From Legionella_C sp048541585 (GTDB lineage: Bacteria; Pseudomonadota; Gammaproteobacteria; Legionellales; Legionellaceae): a DNA stretch of 64,000 nucleotides. The translations under genes and the position numbers were made by a program. Shown piece after piece: positions 1 to 9,075 of the stretch (the stretch's first letter is position 1; each line of letters opens with the position of its first letter). A model generated the notes under the pieces. That model did not search any database, was not told the origin of the DNA, and saw only the letters and a program-made list of their open reading frames with translations. The DNA lies in NCBI RefSeq assembly GCF_048541585.1, contig NZ_CP183307.1, forward strand, positions 16,405 to 80,404, read 5' to 3'.

Positions 1-465
1 CACTATCTCTTACAAGCCAACATTCTTAAGGTTGGTAAGATGAGCATTGCAGCAAGTCAATCAGCGTTAGGTGCAGGTTATGGTTCAGCACTTTCAGGCG
101 CTGTAGTAGGAACAGCTGCAGGAAGTTTCACTCATTCAAGTGCAGGCATGATTACCGGCGGTCTTGCAGGTGGCGTTATTGGGTTAGCAGCTGACTCCCT
201 TGTTAAAGATGTTAACTACACGATGATTACGGATGTTCAAATTAGTGAACGTATAGGCAAGGGCGTTAAAGTCAACGAGCAATTTCAATCACATTTAAAA
301 AATGGCAGCAGTACGATTACTTCTCAAACTTCATCCCGTGATAGTCAATATCAGCGCTATAGAACGCGTGTGGTGTCTAACGCCGATAAAGTCAATTTGA
401 AATTTAAAGATGCAAGACCACTACTGGAACAAGGATTGGTAAAAGTGATTTCCGGAATATTTTAA
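1..465 (+). CDS. traT: TraT surface-exclusion / complement-resistance lipoprotein, 5' end outside window
   Basis: The reading frame is open from base 1 and ends at 465; the signal peptide and lipobox lie upstream of the window. The visible 154 residues follow the C-terminal two thirds of F TraT: a glycine/alanine-rich central segment (GAGYGSALSGAVVG... GGLAGGVIGLAADSLV), then VNYTMITDVQISER, and near the end YRTRVVSNADKVNLKF, all hallmark TraT strings. In the F plasmid TraT is an outer-membrane lipoprotein that blocks redundant mating with cells already carrying the plasmid and can give serum resistance. An ATG at 40 could be mistaken for the start, but the TraT similarity continues upstream of it. 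In F, traT lies after traG/traS; here it precedes traA, so the order is rearranged. The identity is very secure. Confidence 0.93.
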   Translation, partial: HYLLQANILKVGKMSIAASQSALGAGYGSALSGAVVGTAAGSFTHSSAGMITGGLAGGVIGLAADSLVKDVNYTMITDVQISERIGKGVKVNEQFQSHLKNGSSTITSQTSSRDSQYQRYRTRVVSNADKVNLKFKDARPLLEQGLVKVISGIF

Positions 466-588
466 ATTAACCATCGCACCTTAGGTGATGACTTAATTCA
501 TTAAATAAATAACAACAATTTGAAAAAAATTAGGCGAAAAGCGCTTAAGGGATTTTTGCAACCTAAAACTAGCAAGGAGTCATAAAAA

Positions 589-874
589 ATGGGTAAAAAA
601 ATATGCAGCTTGATTCAAAAGGGAAGCTTGGCGCTCACCTTTATTCTTTTAACAAACTCAGGATTTGCTAATGACTTATTAGCCAAGGCCTTGGAAGGTG
701 ATGTCAAAGATTCCTTAGGCAGTGGGTCGATGTTTTGGAAAGTTTTTATTCTGGTGGACATTATCCTTGCAACCGCGATGGCAGGCAGTGAAAAGTAAAA
801 ATCCTATGGTGTTCGTGGGTGTAACTGCCGTTGCTTTTATTCCAGCTTTTTTACTTAAAACGTTTGTGTTTTGA
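589..874 (+). pseudogene. traA: TraA F-type propilin, frameshifted near its middle
   Basis: The ATG at 589 follows an AAGGAG ribosome site. A leader of about 27 residues ends in SGFA, and the mature sequence begins NDLLAKALEG. The first frame stops at 796-798, but the next frame continues without a stop from about 785 to 874 as VKSKNPMVFVGVTAV, ending in a hydrophobic tail just before traL. Joined, the mature chain is about 66 residues with two hydrophobic helices around a short basic loop, which is the F-pilin plan (70 residues). At 780-788 the bases read GGCAGGCA. Removing one GGCA unit, or one G, restores a continuous pilin. The break falls in the basic loop, so the second pilin helix is lost as read. 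It may be a true mutation, a slippage switch or an assembly error. Confidence 0.8.
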
Positions 875-883
875 GGAATAAAC

Positions 884-1180
884 ATGAGCAACATGAGCTA
901 TCAATTCCTAAACCATATTGATGCCCCTAAAAGGGTTCTAACGTTAACCTTAGATGAGCTTATAGTGGCAGGGCTTGGCTCTATGTTGCTCATCGTCTCC
1001 AATCAAAAGGTATTGGTAACTTTATTTGGCTTAAGTTTGTTAAGTGGTTTGCGTTACTTGAAAAAAGGGGAGGGGCCAATAGCGCTTCTAATACTGGCTT
1101 ATTGGTATTTACCTAGTTTTGTCACCCAATTTTTTCTACCGAAATTACCTTTATCCCATCACCGTGTCTATGTGGCTTAA
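884..1180 (+). CDS. traL: TraL, small inner-membrane component of the F-type T4SS
   Basis: 98 residues. The segment TLDELIVAGLGS, the hydrophobic stretch after it, GLRYLKKGEGP and YWYLPSF match the TraL family (VirB3-related; F TraL is 91 residues): DELI near the N-terminus, a hydrophobic core, a K-K-G-x-G turn and a tryptophan/tyrosine-rich C-terminal part. TraL helps assemble the pilus at the inner membrane. The gene starts 10 bases after the restored traA stop and ends 10 bases before traE, as in F-type operons. A second ATG three codons in is possible. It is intact, unlike both neighbours. Confidence 0.9.
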   Translation: MSNMSYQFLNHIDAPKRVLTLTLDELIVAGLGSMLLIVSNQKVLVTLFGLSLLSGLRYLKKGEGPIALLILAYWYLPSFVTQFFLPKLPLSHHRVYVA

Positions 1181-1190
1181 GGAGTAAGAG

Positions 1191-1759
1191 ATGAATTTTA
1201 ACCAGTATCAAAGCCATTTAAGCCAATTATCCGCGCGATTTAATTTAATGGTTGTGTTGGTGTTTGGTCTTCTTATATCCAAGTCTTGTTGGCTTCTTTT
1301 CTTTTTAAAGTTTGGCGCCACCATACCATTGAGGTCACCCCCTTTTCGGGCAATCCAGGCTATTTTAAATCAGCAGCGCACGTGGATGCCCATTACTTAA
1401 ACCTCATGGCTGAGAATTTTGTTAATGAGCGGTTAAACGTGACGCCGGAAACGGTAGATGCTAATCATCAGCGCCTTTTGTCCTTTGTTAGTCATGAGCA
1501 TTATGCCTTGATGCTTGGGCTTTTAGCGAAAGAGGCTAAGGTAATAAAAGCTAAAAAAATGTCCTCTACCTTTGACATTGCACACATTAAATCTAATCCC
1601 GCTGAACTGACAACAGTAGTATCGGGACGATTGAAACGTTATGTAGGGTTGCAGGCGTTAAATGAGGAGCAAAAGTCTTACCTCTTGCAATTTAAATACA
1701 ACGATAGCCGACTTTCCATCATTCAATTTTCGCTTTTAAAGGAGAAAGATAATGCGTAA
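1191..1759 (+). pseudogene. traE: TraE (VirB5/VirB8-like position) pilus assembly protein, frameshifted
   Basis: The ATG at 1191 has GGAG about 10 bases upstream. The first frame gives an N-terminal cytoplasmic tail and the start of a membrane helix (LMVVLVFGLLIS). The family sequence then continues one frame away, from about 1283 to 1759: helix end, FKVWRHHTIEVTPFSG, NERLNVTPETVDANHQ, LLAKEAKVIKAKKMSS. The strings RLNV(S/T)(S/P)ETVDA(S/N)HQ and EEAK/KEAK are typical of F TraE. One base added in the AA of TCCAAGTC (about 1281-1283) would give a continuous protein of about 189 residues, the usual length. TraE is an inner-membrane-anchored periplasmic protein needed for F pilus assembly. The disruption is a one-base loss in an A run. 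Confidence 0.85.
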
Positions 1760-2468
1760 ATCTTTCTATGTCGCGCTGGCTTTATTATCAACGGCCGCAA
1801 TCGGAGCTAACAGCATCCAAGTCAAAGATAATAGCGACATTGCCTTAACTTTAAGTCAGGGTAATTACAATAGGATTGTAGTCAAGAACGATAGAATCAT
1901 CGAAGCGGTGTTTCCGCCCAATGCCATGGCCATTAAACGCGATGAGCAAGATGGGTCTGTGTATGTCATGCTTGCAACACGTAATCCCTTTACCTTGTTT
2001 TTAACCACGGAAGGGGGCCGACATTTTTCAGCAACTTTAACCGGTGATGAGTCCTTAGGTAAGACGATTGAGCTCATTGCCTCACAGGCGGCGCTCTCTA
2101 CTGCAGCAACAAGCCCTCTTAAGTCAACTCCAAAAACAAAGAAAGAAGATGCCGTTCCTGAAGCAATTCTTGCGCTTTTAAATCATATGGAGCAGCACAA
2201 GCCATTTGCCGATGTGAGTGTAAAACGTCAATGGGGACGCGTTGAGCGTTGGGCAAAAGGATTAACTCTCGTTCCTAAAGAGACTTGGAATAGCAAACTT
2301 TTAAAGGGGGAAATTATTGAATTGTATAACGGTGGTAAAGCGTCTTTGACGTTAGCACAAACGTGGTTTGCAAAAGAGGGAACCTTGGCGATTAAATTTT
2401 CCAAATCCTCCATTGCGCCAGGCGAGCGTGCTCTATTGTATCGCGTGCAAGGAGTGGGCCATGGCTAG
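1752..2468 (+). CDS. traK: TraK, outer-membrane-complex protein (VirB9-like) of F-type T4SS
   Basis: 238 residues starting at ATG 1752, which overlaps the end of traE and has a good AAAGGAG site 8 bases upstream. A signal peptide of about 18 residues (ALALLSTAAIGA) is followed by a beta-rich periplasmic domain. NRIVVKNDRIIEAVFPP, then GSVYVMLATRNPFTLFLTTEGG, is the pattern of TraK_N domains. TraK joins TraV (lipoprotein) and TraB (VirB10-like) to form the core complex that spans the outer membrane. All three genes are adjacent here, with traB overlapping the traK stop by 8 bases. The length is close to F TraK (242). It is intact. Confidence 0.92.
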   Translation: MRKSFYVALALLSTAAIGANSIQVKDNSDIALTLSQGNYNRIVVKNDRIIEAVFPPNAMAIKRDEQDGSVYVMLATRNPFTLFLTTEGGRHFSATLTGDESLGKTIELIASQAALSTAATSPLKSTPKTKKEDAVPEAILALLNHMEQHKPFADVSVKRQWGRVERWAKGLTLVPKETWNSKLLKGEIIELYNGGKASLTLAQTWFAKEGTLAIKFSKSSIAPGERALLYRVQGVGHG

Positions 2469-3827
2469 GTGGCAATTAAATAAGCAAGTGTTGGGTCGCC
2501 AGGTGCGAACGTTAATTGTCGTAGGAAGTGGCCTTTTGTGTCTCGTTGCCGTGATGATTGTGTTATTAGCAGAGGGGCGTCCGAAAAAAAGTGAAGCGCA
2601 AAAAAAATCAGTTGATTTAACAGGCATCGTTGAAGAATCGTTTACAGAAGCGGCCACAGACAATGCACTTACCGCTCAGCAAACAGAACTTCAATCATTA
2701 AAAAAACAACTCGGTGAATTAACACTTTATCTTAAAACCATGAATGATGCGCATCAAAAAGAATTGCAAGCGCAAAAGAAGAACTTACCTCGAAGGTGCA
2801 GGCGCTGATTTTAGCCCAGCAGGAAAAACAACCGGCAGTAGAGCAAAACAAGGAGCCCGTGCCTTTAAACAAGGTGCAAAACCCGCAACTATGGCATAAC
2901 CCCAATACGTATGCCATGACTACGAAGATAAAGGGTGGAACTACCTTATCTGATGCTAATCCTCGCATCCATACGGTGTCCTTTCGCCCTAAACGCCGTC
3001 TTACAAAAGCACGCTCTATTTATCTAAGTCCCGCGCATTACGTCCCATCTAATACGTCTGTACGAGCGGTTATTTTAGGGGGCGCTGATGCTGATGCTTC
3101 AGTCAATGGCCAATCAAAAAATAATGGTGTGATGCTTTTTAAATTTTTAGAAGACGGTACTTTGCCTAATGGAGCACGTTCCCATCTTAAAGGCTGTCGC
3201 GTCAGTGCCAATTCTTACGGCGATATTTCAAGCGAGCGCGCGTTTGCGACCCTTTATCGCTTGTCTTGCGCGCATCCCGGTCAGCCCATCATTGATAAAG
3301 AAGTGACCGGCTGGGTGTTTTTCAATGGTAAGGTGGGTATTAAAGGTAAACCCTTAATGAGGGATAACAAAGTCATGACTTGGGCGGGGATAAGTGGTGC
3401 CTTATCTGGTATTGCTCAAGCGGCACAATACGCCCAAAGTGTGCAAAATATTGGGCCCTATGGCGCAAGTTCTGTGGTACCAAGTAGTCAAATTGCACCG
3501 TTTGCCGCCTATGGTGGCGCATCCAAAGCCGCCGATACCTTATCGGCCTATTACGTGAAACGCGCTGAACAATACCATCCCGTCATTCAAGTAGGAAGCG
3601 GCAATGTGGTCACGATTGTCTTTAAAGACGGGTTTTACTTAGAGCCCGATGAAGACAAGCGTCAACACGCACTGCAGACGTTGAAAGCCGCGCAAGTTAC
3701 CCAATCACTCATCGCTAATCAAGAGGAGAATGAAACCTCTGAGATGAACTTTACGGTTCCCCCTGAGGTCTTAGGAAAAATTGACCGGATGAATACGTTA
3801 AGCCGCAATGAAGGAGGCGGGTTTTGA
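2461..3827 (+). pseudogene. traB: TraB (VirB10-like) core-complex scaffold, frameshifted
   Basis: The ATG at 2461 overlaps the traK stop (ATGGCTAG). The first frame gives a short cytoplasmic tail, a membrane helix (LIVVGSGLLCLVAVMIVLLA, residues about 19-38) and the start of a coiled coil (QQTELQSLKKQLGEL). It stops at 2808. The second frame, open from about 2772 to 3827, carries the coiled-coil end and the VirB10-like domain (VPSNTSVRAVILGGADADAS, LKGCRVSANSYGD, GNVVTIVFKDGFYLE). One extra A in the AAAA run at 2774-2777 restores KELQAQKEELTSKVQ and a single protein of about 455 residues (F TraB 475). TraB links the inner and outer membranes. As read, the chain ends before the periplasmic domain. 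Confidence 0.86.
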
Positions 3828-4120
3828 TGATAAAGCATGCACTTTTTGTCTTAATGCCTATTCTTTTTGGCCTTATGTCGGGTTGTGGCACGATGAATTC
3901 TGATTTCAGTTGTCATGCTACCGCAGGTGACAGTTGTTTGACCATTGAACAGGTCGATGCCATGACCCGATTTGCGGATGAGGTGGCACCGCCACGTTCA
4001 AAACGCACTAAGATACGTCAAGAATTTAACCACGCTAATCATCTTGGGAAAATCATTAAACAACCGAATGGCCATTCGGTATGGATTGCACAACATGTGG
4101 AGGAGAAATTATGGGTGTAG
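3824..4120 (+). CDS. traV: TraV outer-membrane lipoprotein of F-type T4SS
   Basis: 98 residues. The start ATGATG overlaps the traB stop by four bases. A lipoprotein signal with lipobox LMSGC places the lipidated cysteine at about residue 21. NSDFSCHATAGDSCLTIEQV follows, a cysteine-containing N-terminal region typical of TraV (G-x-x-SD-F-x-C). The protein is short compared with F TraV (171), lacking much of the C-terminal half, but ends cleanly (GHSVWIAQHVEEKLWV) and overlaps the traC start, so it may be a naturally compact form. TraV anchors the TraK/TraB complex in the outer membrane. Confidence 0.82.
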   Translation: MMIKHALFVLMPILFGLMSGCGTMNSDFSCHATAGDSCLTIEQVDAMTRFADEVAPPRSKRTKIRQEFNHANHLGKIIKQPNGHSVWIAQHVEEKLWV

Positions 4121-6708
4121 ACTTCACTGTTTGGCGTGATAAAGCACGCGAGTTATTGCATCGCGCTACCACTTCACTTGGGGAAACAGCGAGTACTAAA
4201 CCTGCATCTTGTCGTGCAGAGAGTAGGGCACAGGCCTCTTATGCGATGGATTTACCCTCCATTAAAGCCCTTTTACCTTATGAAACCATCAATGACGCAG
4301 GCTTTTTTGTCAATCGCAATTCAATGGGCTTTGGTTTAGAGCTCATGCCTATGGCGGGGGCCGATGAATCCTTAATGAAGAGTCTCTCACAACTGTTTAA
4401 AAACAAATTAACTGCAGGCACCGATTGCACCGTACTTTTGTATAAACATCCGTGGCTTGGCGACACACTGTTACAAAACTATGAACCCATTTTAAAGCAA
4501 GGCGGCATTTATGCGGAACTTGCGCGTTTTAGTCTTAAATACCACTTAAATGCCATTAAAAAAGGGTATAAAAATGGCCGCAATGTTCCAGCGGGATTAA
4601 GTGATTATTGTGTCTATCTCTTCATGTCAAGGCCGCTTAACGCCGAGTCGATGCATGCACTTCACTTATTAAGAGAGGATTTTGAATCCGAACTTAAAGT
4701 CGCAGGATTTGGTTTTAAGCGCTTAGAGGCCGAGTATTTTAAGCTACTGATGCGGGCACTAATTTCACCCAATTTTAATGAATTCACCTGGCCTGTGATA
4801 GAGGAAACTCAAGGCTTTATTGCCGAGACAATCCCGTGTCCCTCTACGATGATTGAAATTGGGGATGAGGCGATTGACGTATCCATTATTGATGCAAATG
4901 CTGAAAACGTCTGCACTCGTGTGGTTAATTGCGAGTTAAGTCACTATCCAAGTGCGCCCTTTGCGCTGTGGCAAACCCCAGATTTATTCGCCAATCTATT
5001 GCAACCTGAGCAAGGCATACAATGTCCTTTTGTGATTTCATTTACCGTGCGAGGGGTCAATCAGGAAATCATAAAAAAGCGCGCTAAAGCACGGGCTAAA
5101 TCCTTAGACGCCAATAACAATGCCATTCAATCCTTCATTAATCCATCTATCCGTGAAGAAGCTTCTGAATGGAAATTTGTGCACAAACATGCCTCTAAAG
5201 GTGAATTGCATCTTTTACCTTCTTTTTACAATGTTGTGCTGTATACCACCAAACATCAAGAACGCGAACATGTTGCCAAAGCGATTGCAAGTTTTAGGCA
5301 ACTAGGATTTACGTTAACGCAAAGCCGCTGCAAGCAATGGTTAAGGTTTTTAAGTAGTCTTCCTTTTATGCTTACGGAGGGATTTTTTTCAAGTCTTGAG
5401 TTGCTTGGTATGACTAAAAAGCTCACGCACACCAATGTCGCTAACCTTTTGCCAGTCGTCGCTGATTTTAAAGGCGCAAGAGATGGACTCATTGTGCCGA
5501 CTTACCGGCATCAGTTGTTTTATTTAAATACCTTTGATGACAGGGTTTTACCCATTACCAATTTTAATCGGCTCACGGTGGCCTCTACAGGTGCGGGTAA
5601 ATCCTTCTTTGAGCAAGCACAAATCTTAGATGGGTTGTCCCGTGGCCAGCAGATTTTTGTCATTGACTTAGGCGGCTCTTATAAGCATTTATGTAAGATG
5701 GTCGGTGGCAGCTATATTGATGTCTCTACCCTTTCCTTAAACCCTTTTACCCTGTTTGATTTTGATGGGATTACGGACATTAAGGGGGAGCAAGTCAACG
5801 ATTACATTCAAATTAGAGATTTGCTCGCGATTATGGCCAGTCCCTCAGAGCCCTTAAGCGAAGTACAAAAAGCCTGGTTGCTGGATGCGGTGACTTATTG
5901 CTGGAAAGCACGGGGACGGCGCGCCAAAATGGATGATGTGTTAAGTGAACTTCAGCGGATGTTAGAAAGGCCTGAATCTCAAGGTGACCAACGGCTTAAC
6001 GATTTAACTATCTTGCTTGGCAAATACGGCAGTCACGGACTTTACGGTCATTTATTTAATAGTGATACGCCACTGCTTAACGAGTCTAATTTCATCGTCC
6101 TTGAAATGGGGGAGCTTGAATCAAATCCTGAGCTTCTCACCATCGTTATGTTTGTCATGATTGTCATTATTCAGGGGCAATTTTATCACGCCGATAGAAA
6201 GCGCGAAAAACGTTGCATTATTGATGAAGCTTGGCGGTTTTTAGCACGTGGCTCAAATCCCGTGTGCGCCAGTTTTATCGAGCAGGGTTTTCGTACAGCT
6301 AGAAAACACAGGGGCGGTTTTACCGTCATCACCCAAAATCTTCTCGATACCATGAACACCATTCAAGGTCGTGCCATTGCAGCAAGCGCTGACACTAAAA
6401 TCATTATGCGTCAGGGCTCATTTAAGCACTACCTTGAAGAACACCCAAAACATTTTAACCCCTTACAGGTTAAAGTGATTGAATCCTTTGGTGAGGCCAA
6501 AACGCAAGGCTTTTCCAATCTCATGATTCAATTCGGTCAAGTGACCACGTTTCATCGTTATTTTTGCGACCCTTTTTCTCGTGTCCTTTTTTCTACCTCA
6601 GGCGATGAAGTAAGTGACATTGAGTCGTTGACAAAACAGGGGATGGCGTTAAGTGAGGCAATCGAGCAGGTGGCGCAAAAATACTATGGAGAAGAGTTAT
6701 GCGATTAA
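4111..6708 (+). CDS. traC: TraC, VirB4-type ATPase of the F-type T4SS
   Basis: 865 residues. I chose ATG 4111 because GGAGGAG lies 7-13 bases upstream and the alternative at 4081 overlaps traV deeply. The first half matches the TraC N-terminal domain (LPYETINDAGFFVNRNS, then FELM..GADE-type spacing). The ATPase half has Walker A TGAGKS at residues 493-498, and Walker B CIIDEAWRFLA with the Asp-Glu pair near 704-705. The conserved FRTARKHRGGFTVITQ follows, typical of VirB4/TraC. TraC powers pilus extension at the inner membrane. The length matches F TraC (875). The frame is intact across 2.6 kb, which contrasts with the small upstream genes. The last 10 bases overlap trbI. Confidence 0.96.
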   Translation: MGVDFTVWRDKARELLHRATTSLGETASTKPASCRAESRAQASYAMDLPSIKALLPYETINDAGFFVNRNSMGFGLELMPMAGADESLMKSLSQLFKNKLTAGTDCTVLLYKHPWLGDTLLQNYEPILKQGGIYAELARFSLKYHLNAIKKGYKNGRNVPAGLSDYCVYLFMSRPLNAESMHALHLLREDFESELKVAGFGFKRLEAEYFKLLMRALISPNFNEFTWPVIEETQGFIAETIPCPSTMIEIGDEAIDVSIIDANAENVCTRVVNCELSHYPSAPFALWQTPDLFANLLQPEQGIQCPFVISFTVRGVNQEIIKKRAKARAKSLDANNNAIQSFINPSIREEASEWKFVHKHASKGELHLLPSFYNVVLYTTKHQEREHVAKAIASFRQLGFTLTQSRCKQWLRFLSSLPFMLTEGFFSSLELLGMTKKLTHTNVANLLPVVADFKGARDGLIVPTYRHQLFYLNTFDDRVLPITNFNRLTVASTGAGKSFFEQAQILDGLSRGQQIFVIDLGGSYKHLCKMVGGSYIDVSTLSLNPFTLFDFDGITDIKGEQVNDYIQIRDLLAIMASPSEPLSEVQKAWLLDAVTYCWKARGRRAKMDDVLSELQRMLERPESQGDQRLNDLTILLGKYGSHGLYGHLFNSDTPLLNESNFIVLEMGELESNPELLTIVMFVMIVIIQGQFYHADRKREKRCIIDEAWRFLARGSNPVCASFIEQGFRTARKHRGGFTVITQNLLDTMNTIQGRAIAASADTKIIMRQGSFKHYLEEHPKHFNPLQVKVIESFGEAKTQGFSNLMIQFGQVTTFHRYFCDPFSRVLFSTSGDEVSDIESLTKQGMALSEAIEQVAQKYYGEELCD

Positions 6709-7034
6709 TGTCTTTTCTTCTGGGGTCTACCTTAGCGCTTTGTGTTTTAGGTAGCCTTTTTTATGGCATGCGTCATCAACAATCGGTTATGACCTTTGAT
6801 AAGGACGTGATTCAAGGCCAATTTATTCGCCAATTGGCAGAGGTAGGCGCGAATGAGTCGCAAGTAGAACTATCCACCAGACGCTTTAATGCAGTACTTC
6901 ATCGAGTGCTTGCGGGCTTAGCGCAGCAAAAGAAGGTCATTATTTTAAGAAAATCGGATGTGTTTGCTGGTGGGGTAGATATTACCGATGAGGTGATTTT
7001 AAAGTGTCATGAGGCAATGAGGGTAAAGTCATGA
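6699..7034 (+). CDS. trbI: TrbI-like inner-membrane protein (pilus retraction in F)
   Basis: 111 residues. One N-terminal membrane helix (MSFLLGSTLALCVLGSLFYGM) is followed by a periplasmic domain. TFDKDVIQGQFIRQLAEVG, then STRRFNAVLHRVLAGLAQQKKVIILRKSDVFAGGVDITDEV, follows the F TrbI pattern (DxxxxxxxF, SARFNxALExxL, V-I-L-V-xxAVVxGAPDI). The position between traC and traW is the F position. In F, trbI is not essential but affects pilus length. The gene overlaps traC by 10 bases and traW by 4. Confidence 0.85.
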   Translation: MRLMSFLLGSTLALCVLGSLFYGMRHQQSVMTFDKDVIQGQFIRQLAEVGANESQVELSTRRFNAVLHRVLAGLAQQKKVIILRKSDVFAGGVDITDEVILKCHEAMRVKS

Positions 7035-7666
7035 ACCTTCTTTGCTTCTTAGTCTTTCTAGGGTTATCAATTGGACAAAGTCATGCCAAATCCTTTGGGG
7101 TTGTCGGTGAAGTCTTTCCGGTGGCTGAAAAAAGCTTTTTGATGTTGATTGAAGAGCGGCTAGCTGTTTTGAAGGCGAGTGGAGCGCTTGACGCTATAAA
7201 TAAGCGTTGGGTTCAAACGGCAGCTGAGCATGCTAATAGACCTGTAACGTTGGCACTTTCACGTGCCACAGCCTTTGCCGAGTATAAGTTTACTCCTGAA
7301 GTGACCTTAAGCCAGGATATTACAGATGCCGGAGGTCGTGTTTTGTTTGCTCGCGGCACAACGGTCAATGCCCTCGCCGAACTACCTGCTTATCAACCCT
7401 GTTGGTTGTTTTTTAATGCCGATGATGTCGCACAACTTCATTGGGCCGCGCAGCAAAAAACAAGCTGTCCTAATCCTAAATTTATTCTCACCGGTGGAGC
7501 TATCAATACAACCGAGACAAGGTTGCAAGCGATTATTTATTTTGACCAGGGCGGGCGTATCACACGCAAGCTTCATATAGCCCATGTGCCGGCCAAAGTA
7601 ACACGCCACCAAAACGAGTTAGTCATTCAGGAGGTTGCGATTAAGGAGAATGGCGATGTGCTTTAA
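7031..7666 (+). CDS. traW: TraW periplasmic pilus-assembly protein
   Basis: 211 residues with a signal peptide (LLCFLVFLGLSIGQSHA). KSFGVVGEVFPVAEKSFLMLIEERL opens the mature protein, and A(K/R)..G..G..FPV.E.s.L..I is the TraW N-terminal signature. DITDAGGRVLFARGTTVNAL and PCWLFFNADDVAQ, with a late KFILTGGAI, fit the rest of the family. F TraW is 210 residues. TraW works with TrbC and other periplasmic proteins in F-pilus assembly. ATG 7031 overlaps the trbI stop by four bases. It is intact. Confidence 0.92.
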   Translation: MNLLCFLVFLGLSIGQSHAKSFGVVGEVFPVAEKSFLMLIEERLAVLKASGALDAINKRWVQTAAEHANRPVTLALSRATAFAEYKFTPEVTLSQDITDAGGRVLFARGTTVNALAELPAYQPCWLFFNADDVAQLHWAAQQKTSCPNPKFILTGGAINTTETRLQAIIYFDQGGRITRKLHIAHVPAKVTRHQNELVIQEVAIKENGDVL

Positions 7667-8639
7667 ATCCGTTTTATTTATGATGATGTTTATCACATCC
7701 CTCACGGTCAATGCCCGCCAATGCACCGGGCATTTTGTCAATCCTTTAACCGATGTTTGTTGGCGTTGTTTGTTTCCTTTATCCATCGGCAATACCAAGG
7801 TGGTCCATTCCTCGCTGCCAGATACTGAAAATGCAGAGAGTCCTATCGGTGTTTGTCCAACCACTGTTGGTGCGCGCGTTGGGTTAAATATTGGTTTTTG
7901 GGAACCGATGGCGCTTACCGATGTGACCGATACGCCCTATTGCCTAGTTAATCTAGGGGGTACGAAATTAAATTTAGGGTTAAAGCAGGGAAGAGGTGGC
8001 CGTCATGTGGTCGGCAATGGGCAGCAACGCGCCTTTTTCCATGTGCATTGGTATAAATATCCCCTTATTAATTGGATGAATCTTATTACCTCCGTTGGCT
8101 GTCTGCAACAAGGTGATTTTGACATTGCTTATTTAACTGAACTTGACCCAACTTGGATGGACTCCGAGATGAGCTTTGTGTTAAGTCCTGAATCGGTGCT
8201 TTTTGGTAATCCAATTGCGGCAAGCGCTTGTGCTTCGGATGCGCTCTCTTCCACGTTAACGAATAAACCCCTTGATAGTCTTTTTTGGTGTGCGGGTAGC
8301 CAAGGAACGCATTACCCCATGACAGGGCACGTCAATGCCTCGATATCACCTGTGCAAACCGCGCTTTTGTTAACAGAGCGTATGAATTACAAAATGCATC
8401 GCGAGTGGCTGGTATCTGATTCAAGCCCACAGTTAGGCGCGATTTGCATTGAACATCATTACGCGATGACGCCTAAATCACGTTACCGCTATGAGCTAGT
8501 AAATCAGGTGGCCGATGGCAAGCACTGTTACGCTTCAGGCCACAGCACGCTTACTTGGGAGGCGGGAAAAATTAAATCCCACACGCCTGACCAATACGGC
8601 TTTTTAGTGTGGCGAAAACGCAATTGCACCTTTTTGTGA
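7656..8639 (+). CDS. traU: TraU periplasmic conjugation protein
   Basis: 327 residues from ATG 7656, which lies 8 bases after AAGGAG (7643-7648). An ATG at 7650 would be too close to that site. The start overlaps the traW stop by 11 bases. A signal peptide (SVLFMMMFITSLTVNA) is followed by a cysteine-rich mature protein: CTGHFVNPLTDVCWRCLFPLSIGN is the TraU start (C..HF.NP.TDI.W.C.FP). GFWEPMALTDVTDTPYCLVNLGG follows. Cysteine pairs imply disulfides formed by TrbB/TraF-type partners. F TraU is 330 residues and is needed mainly for DNA transfer. It is intact. Confidence 0.95.
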   Translation: MCFKSVLFMMMFITSLTVNARQCTGHFVNPLTDVCWRCLFPLSIGNTKVVHSSLPDTENAESPIGVCPTTVGARVGLNIGFWEPMALTDVTDTPYCLVNLGGTKLNLGLKQGRGGRHVVGNGQQRAFFHVHWYKYPLINWMNLITSVGCLQQGDFDIAYLTELDPTWMDSEMSFVLSPESVLFGNPIAASACASDALSSTLTNKPLDSLFWCAGSQGTHYPMTGHVNASISPVQTALLLTERMNYKMHREWLVSDSSPQLGAICIEHHYAMTPKSRYRYELVNQVADGKHCYASGHSTLTWEAGKIKSHTPDQYGFLVWRKRNCTFL

Positions 8640-8652
8640 GTTGGAGGCCAGA

Positions 8653-9075
8653 ATGATTAAACAAAGTTTAGCGGTGCTGATAGGGTGCTTAACCACGCCA
8701 ACATTGATGGCAACAACGCTATCACTCCTGGTCAGTTTTTCCATGCCCACTAATCTCTTAGAGGAAACGTTAAAAGAAAGTAGTCGCCTGGGCATTCCTG
8801 TTTATTTAAATGGCCTCTATCACGATTCCATGCGAGACACCGCCTTGAAAATAATGGCCTTAAGTGAGCAGGTACCTAACTTAAATCTTCAAATCGACCC
8901 CACGTTATTTGAGCGCTTTGGGATTACAGAGGTGCCTGCGTTAATCGCGGATAATGGCGCGACATTTGATGTGATTTATGGTCATTTGCCCATTCGGGAA
9001 GGATTAGCGCGCATGGCAGGACGGGGCGATAGCGGCTTATCTGTATTTGACGCTCGGAGGATAACTGGTGACTAA
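8653..9075 (+). CDS. trbC: TrbC periplasmic pilus-assembly protein (short form)
   Basis: 140 residues from ATG 8653, placed by GGAGG at 8643-8647. A short signal peptide (MIKQSLAVLIGCLTTPTLMA) is followed by TLSLLVSFSMPTNLLEETL. LLVS.SMP...L is the conserved type-F TrbC motif. RLGIPVYLNGLYHDSMRDT, IDPTLFERFGITEVPALI and GHLPIREGLARMAG complete the family pattern of thioredoxin-like folds. No CxxC is present. F TrbC is 212 residues; some homologues are shorter and lack the N-terminal extension. TrbC associates with TraW. The gene overlaps traN by 8 bases. Confidence 0.9.
   Translation: MIKQSLAVLIGCLTTPTLMATTLSLLVSFSMPTNLLEETLKESSRLGIPVYLNGLYHDSMRDTALKIMALSEQVPNLNLQIDPTLFERFGITEVPALIADNGATFDVIYGHLPIREGLARMAGRGDSGLSVFDARRITGD

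Noticed and set aside
466..588. CATCGCACCTTAGGTGATG as terminator or operator after traT
   Set aside because: The pairing needs a bulge and no T-run follows; too weak to list.
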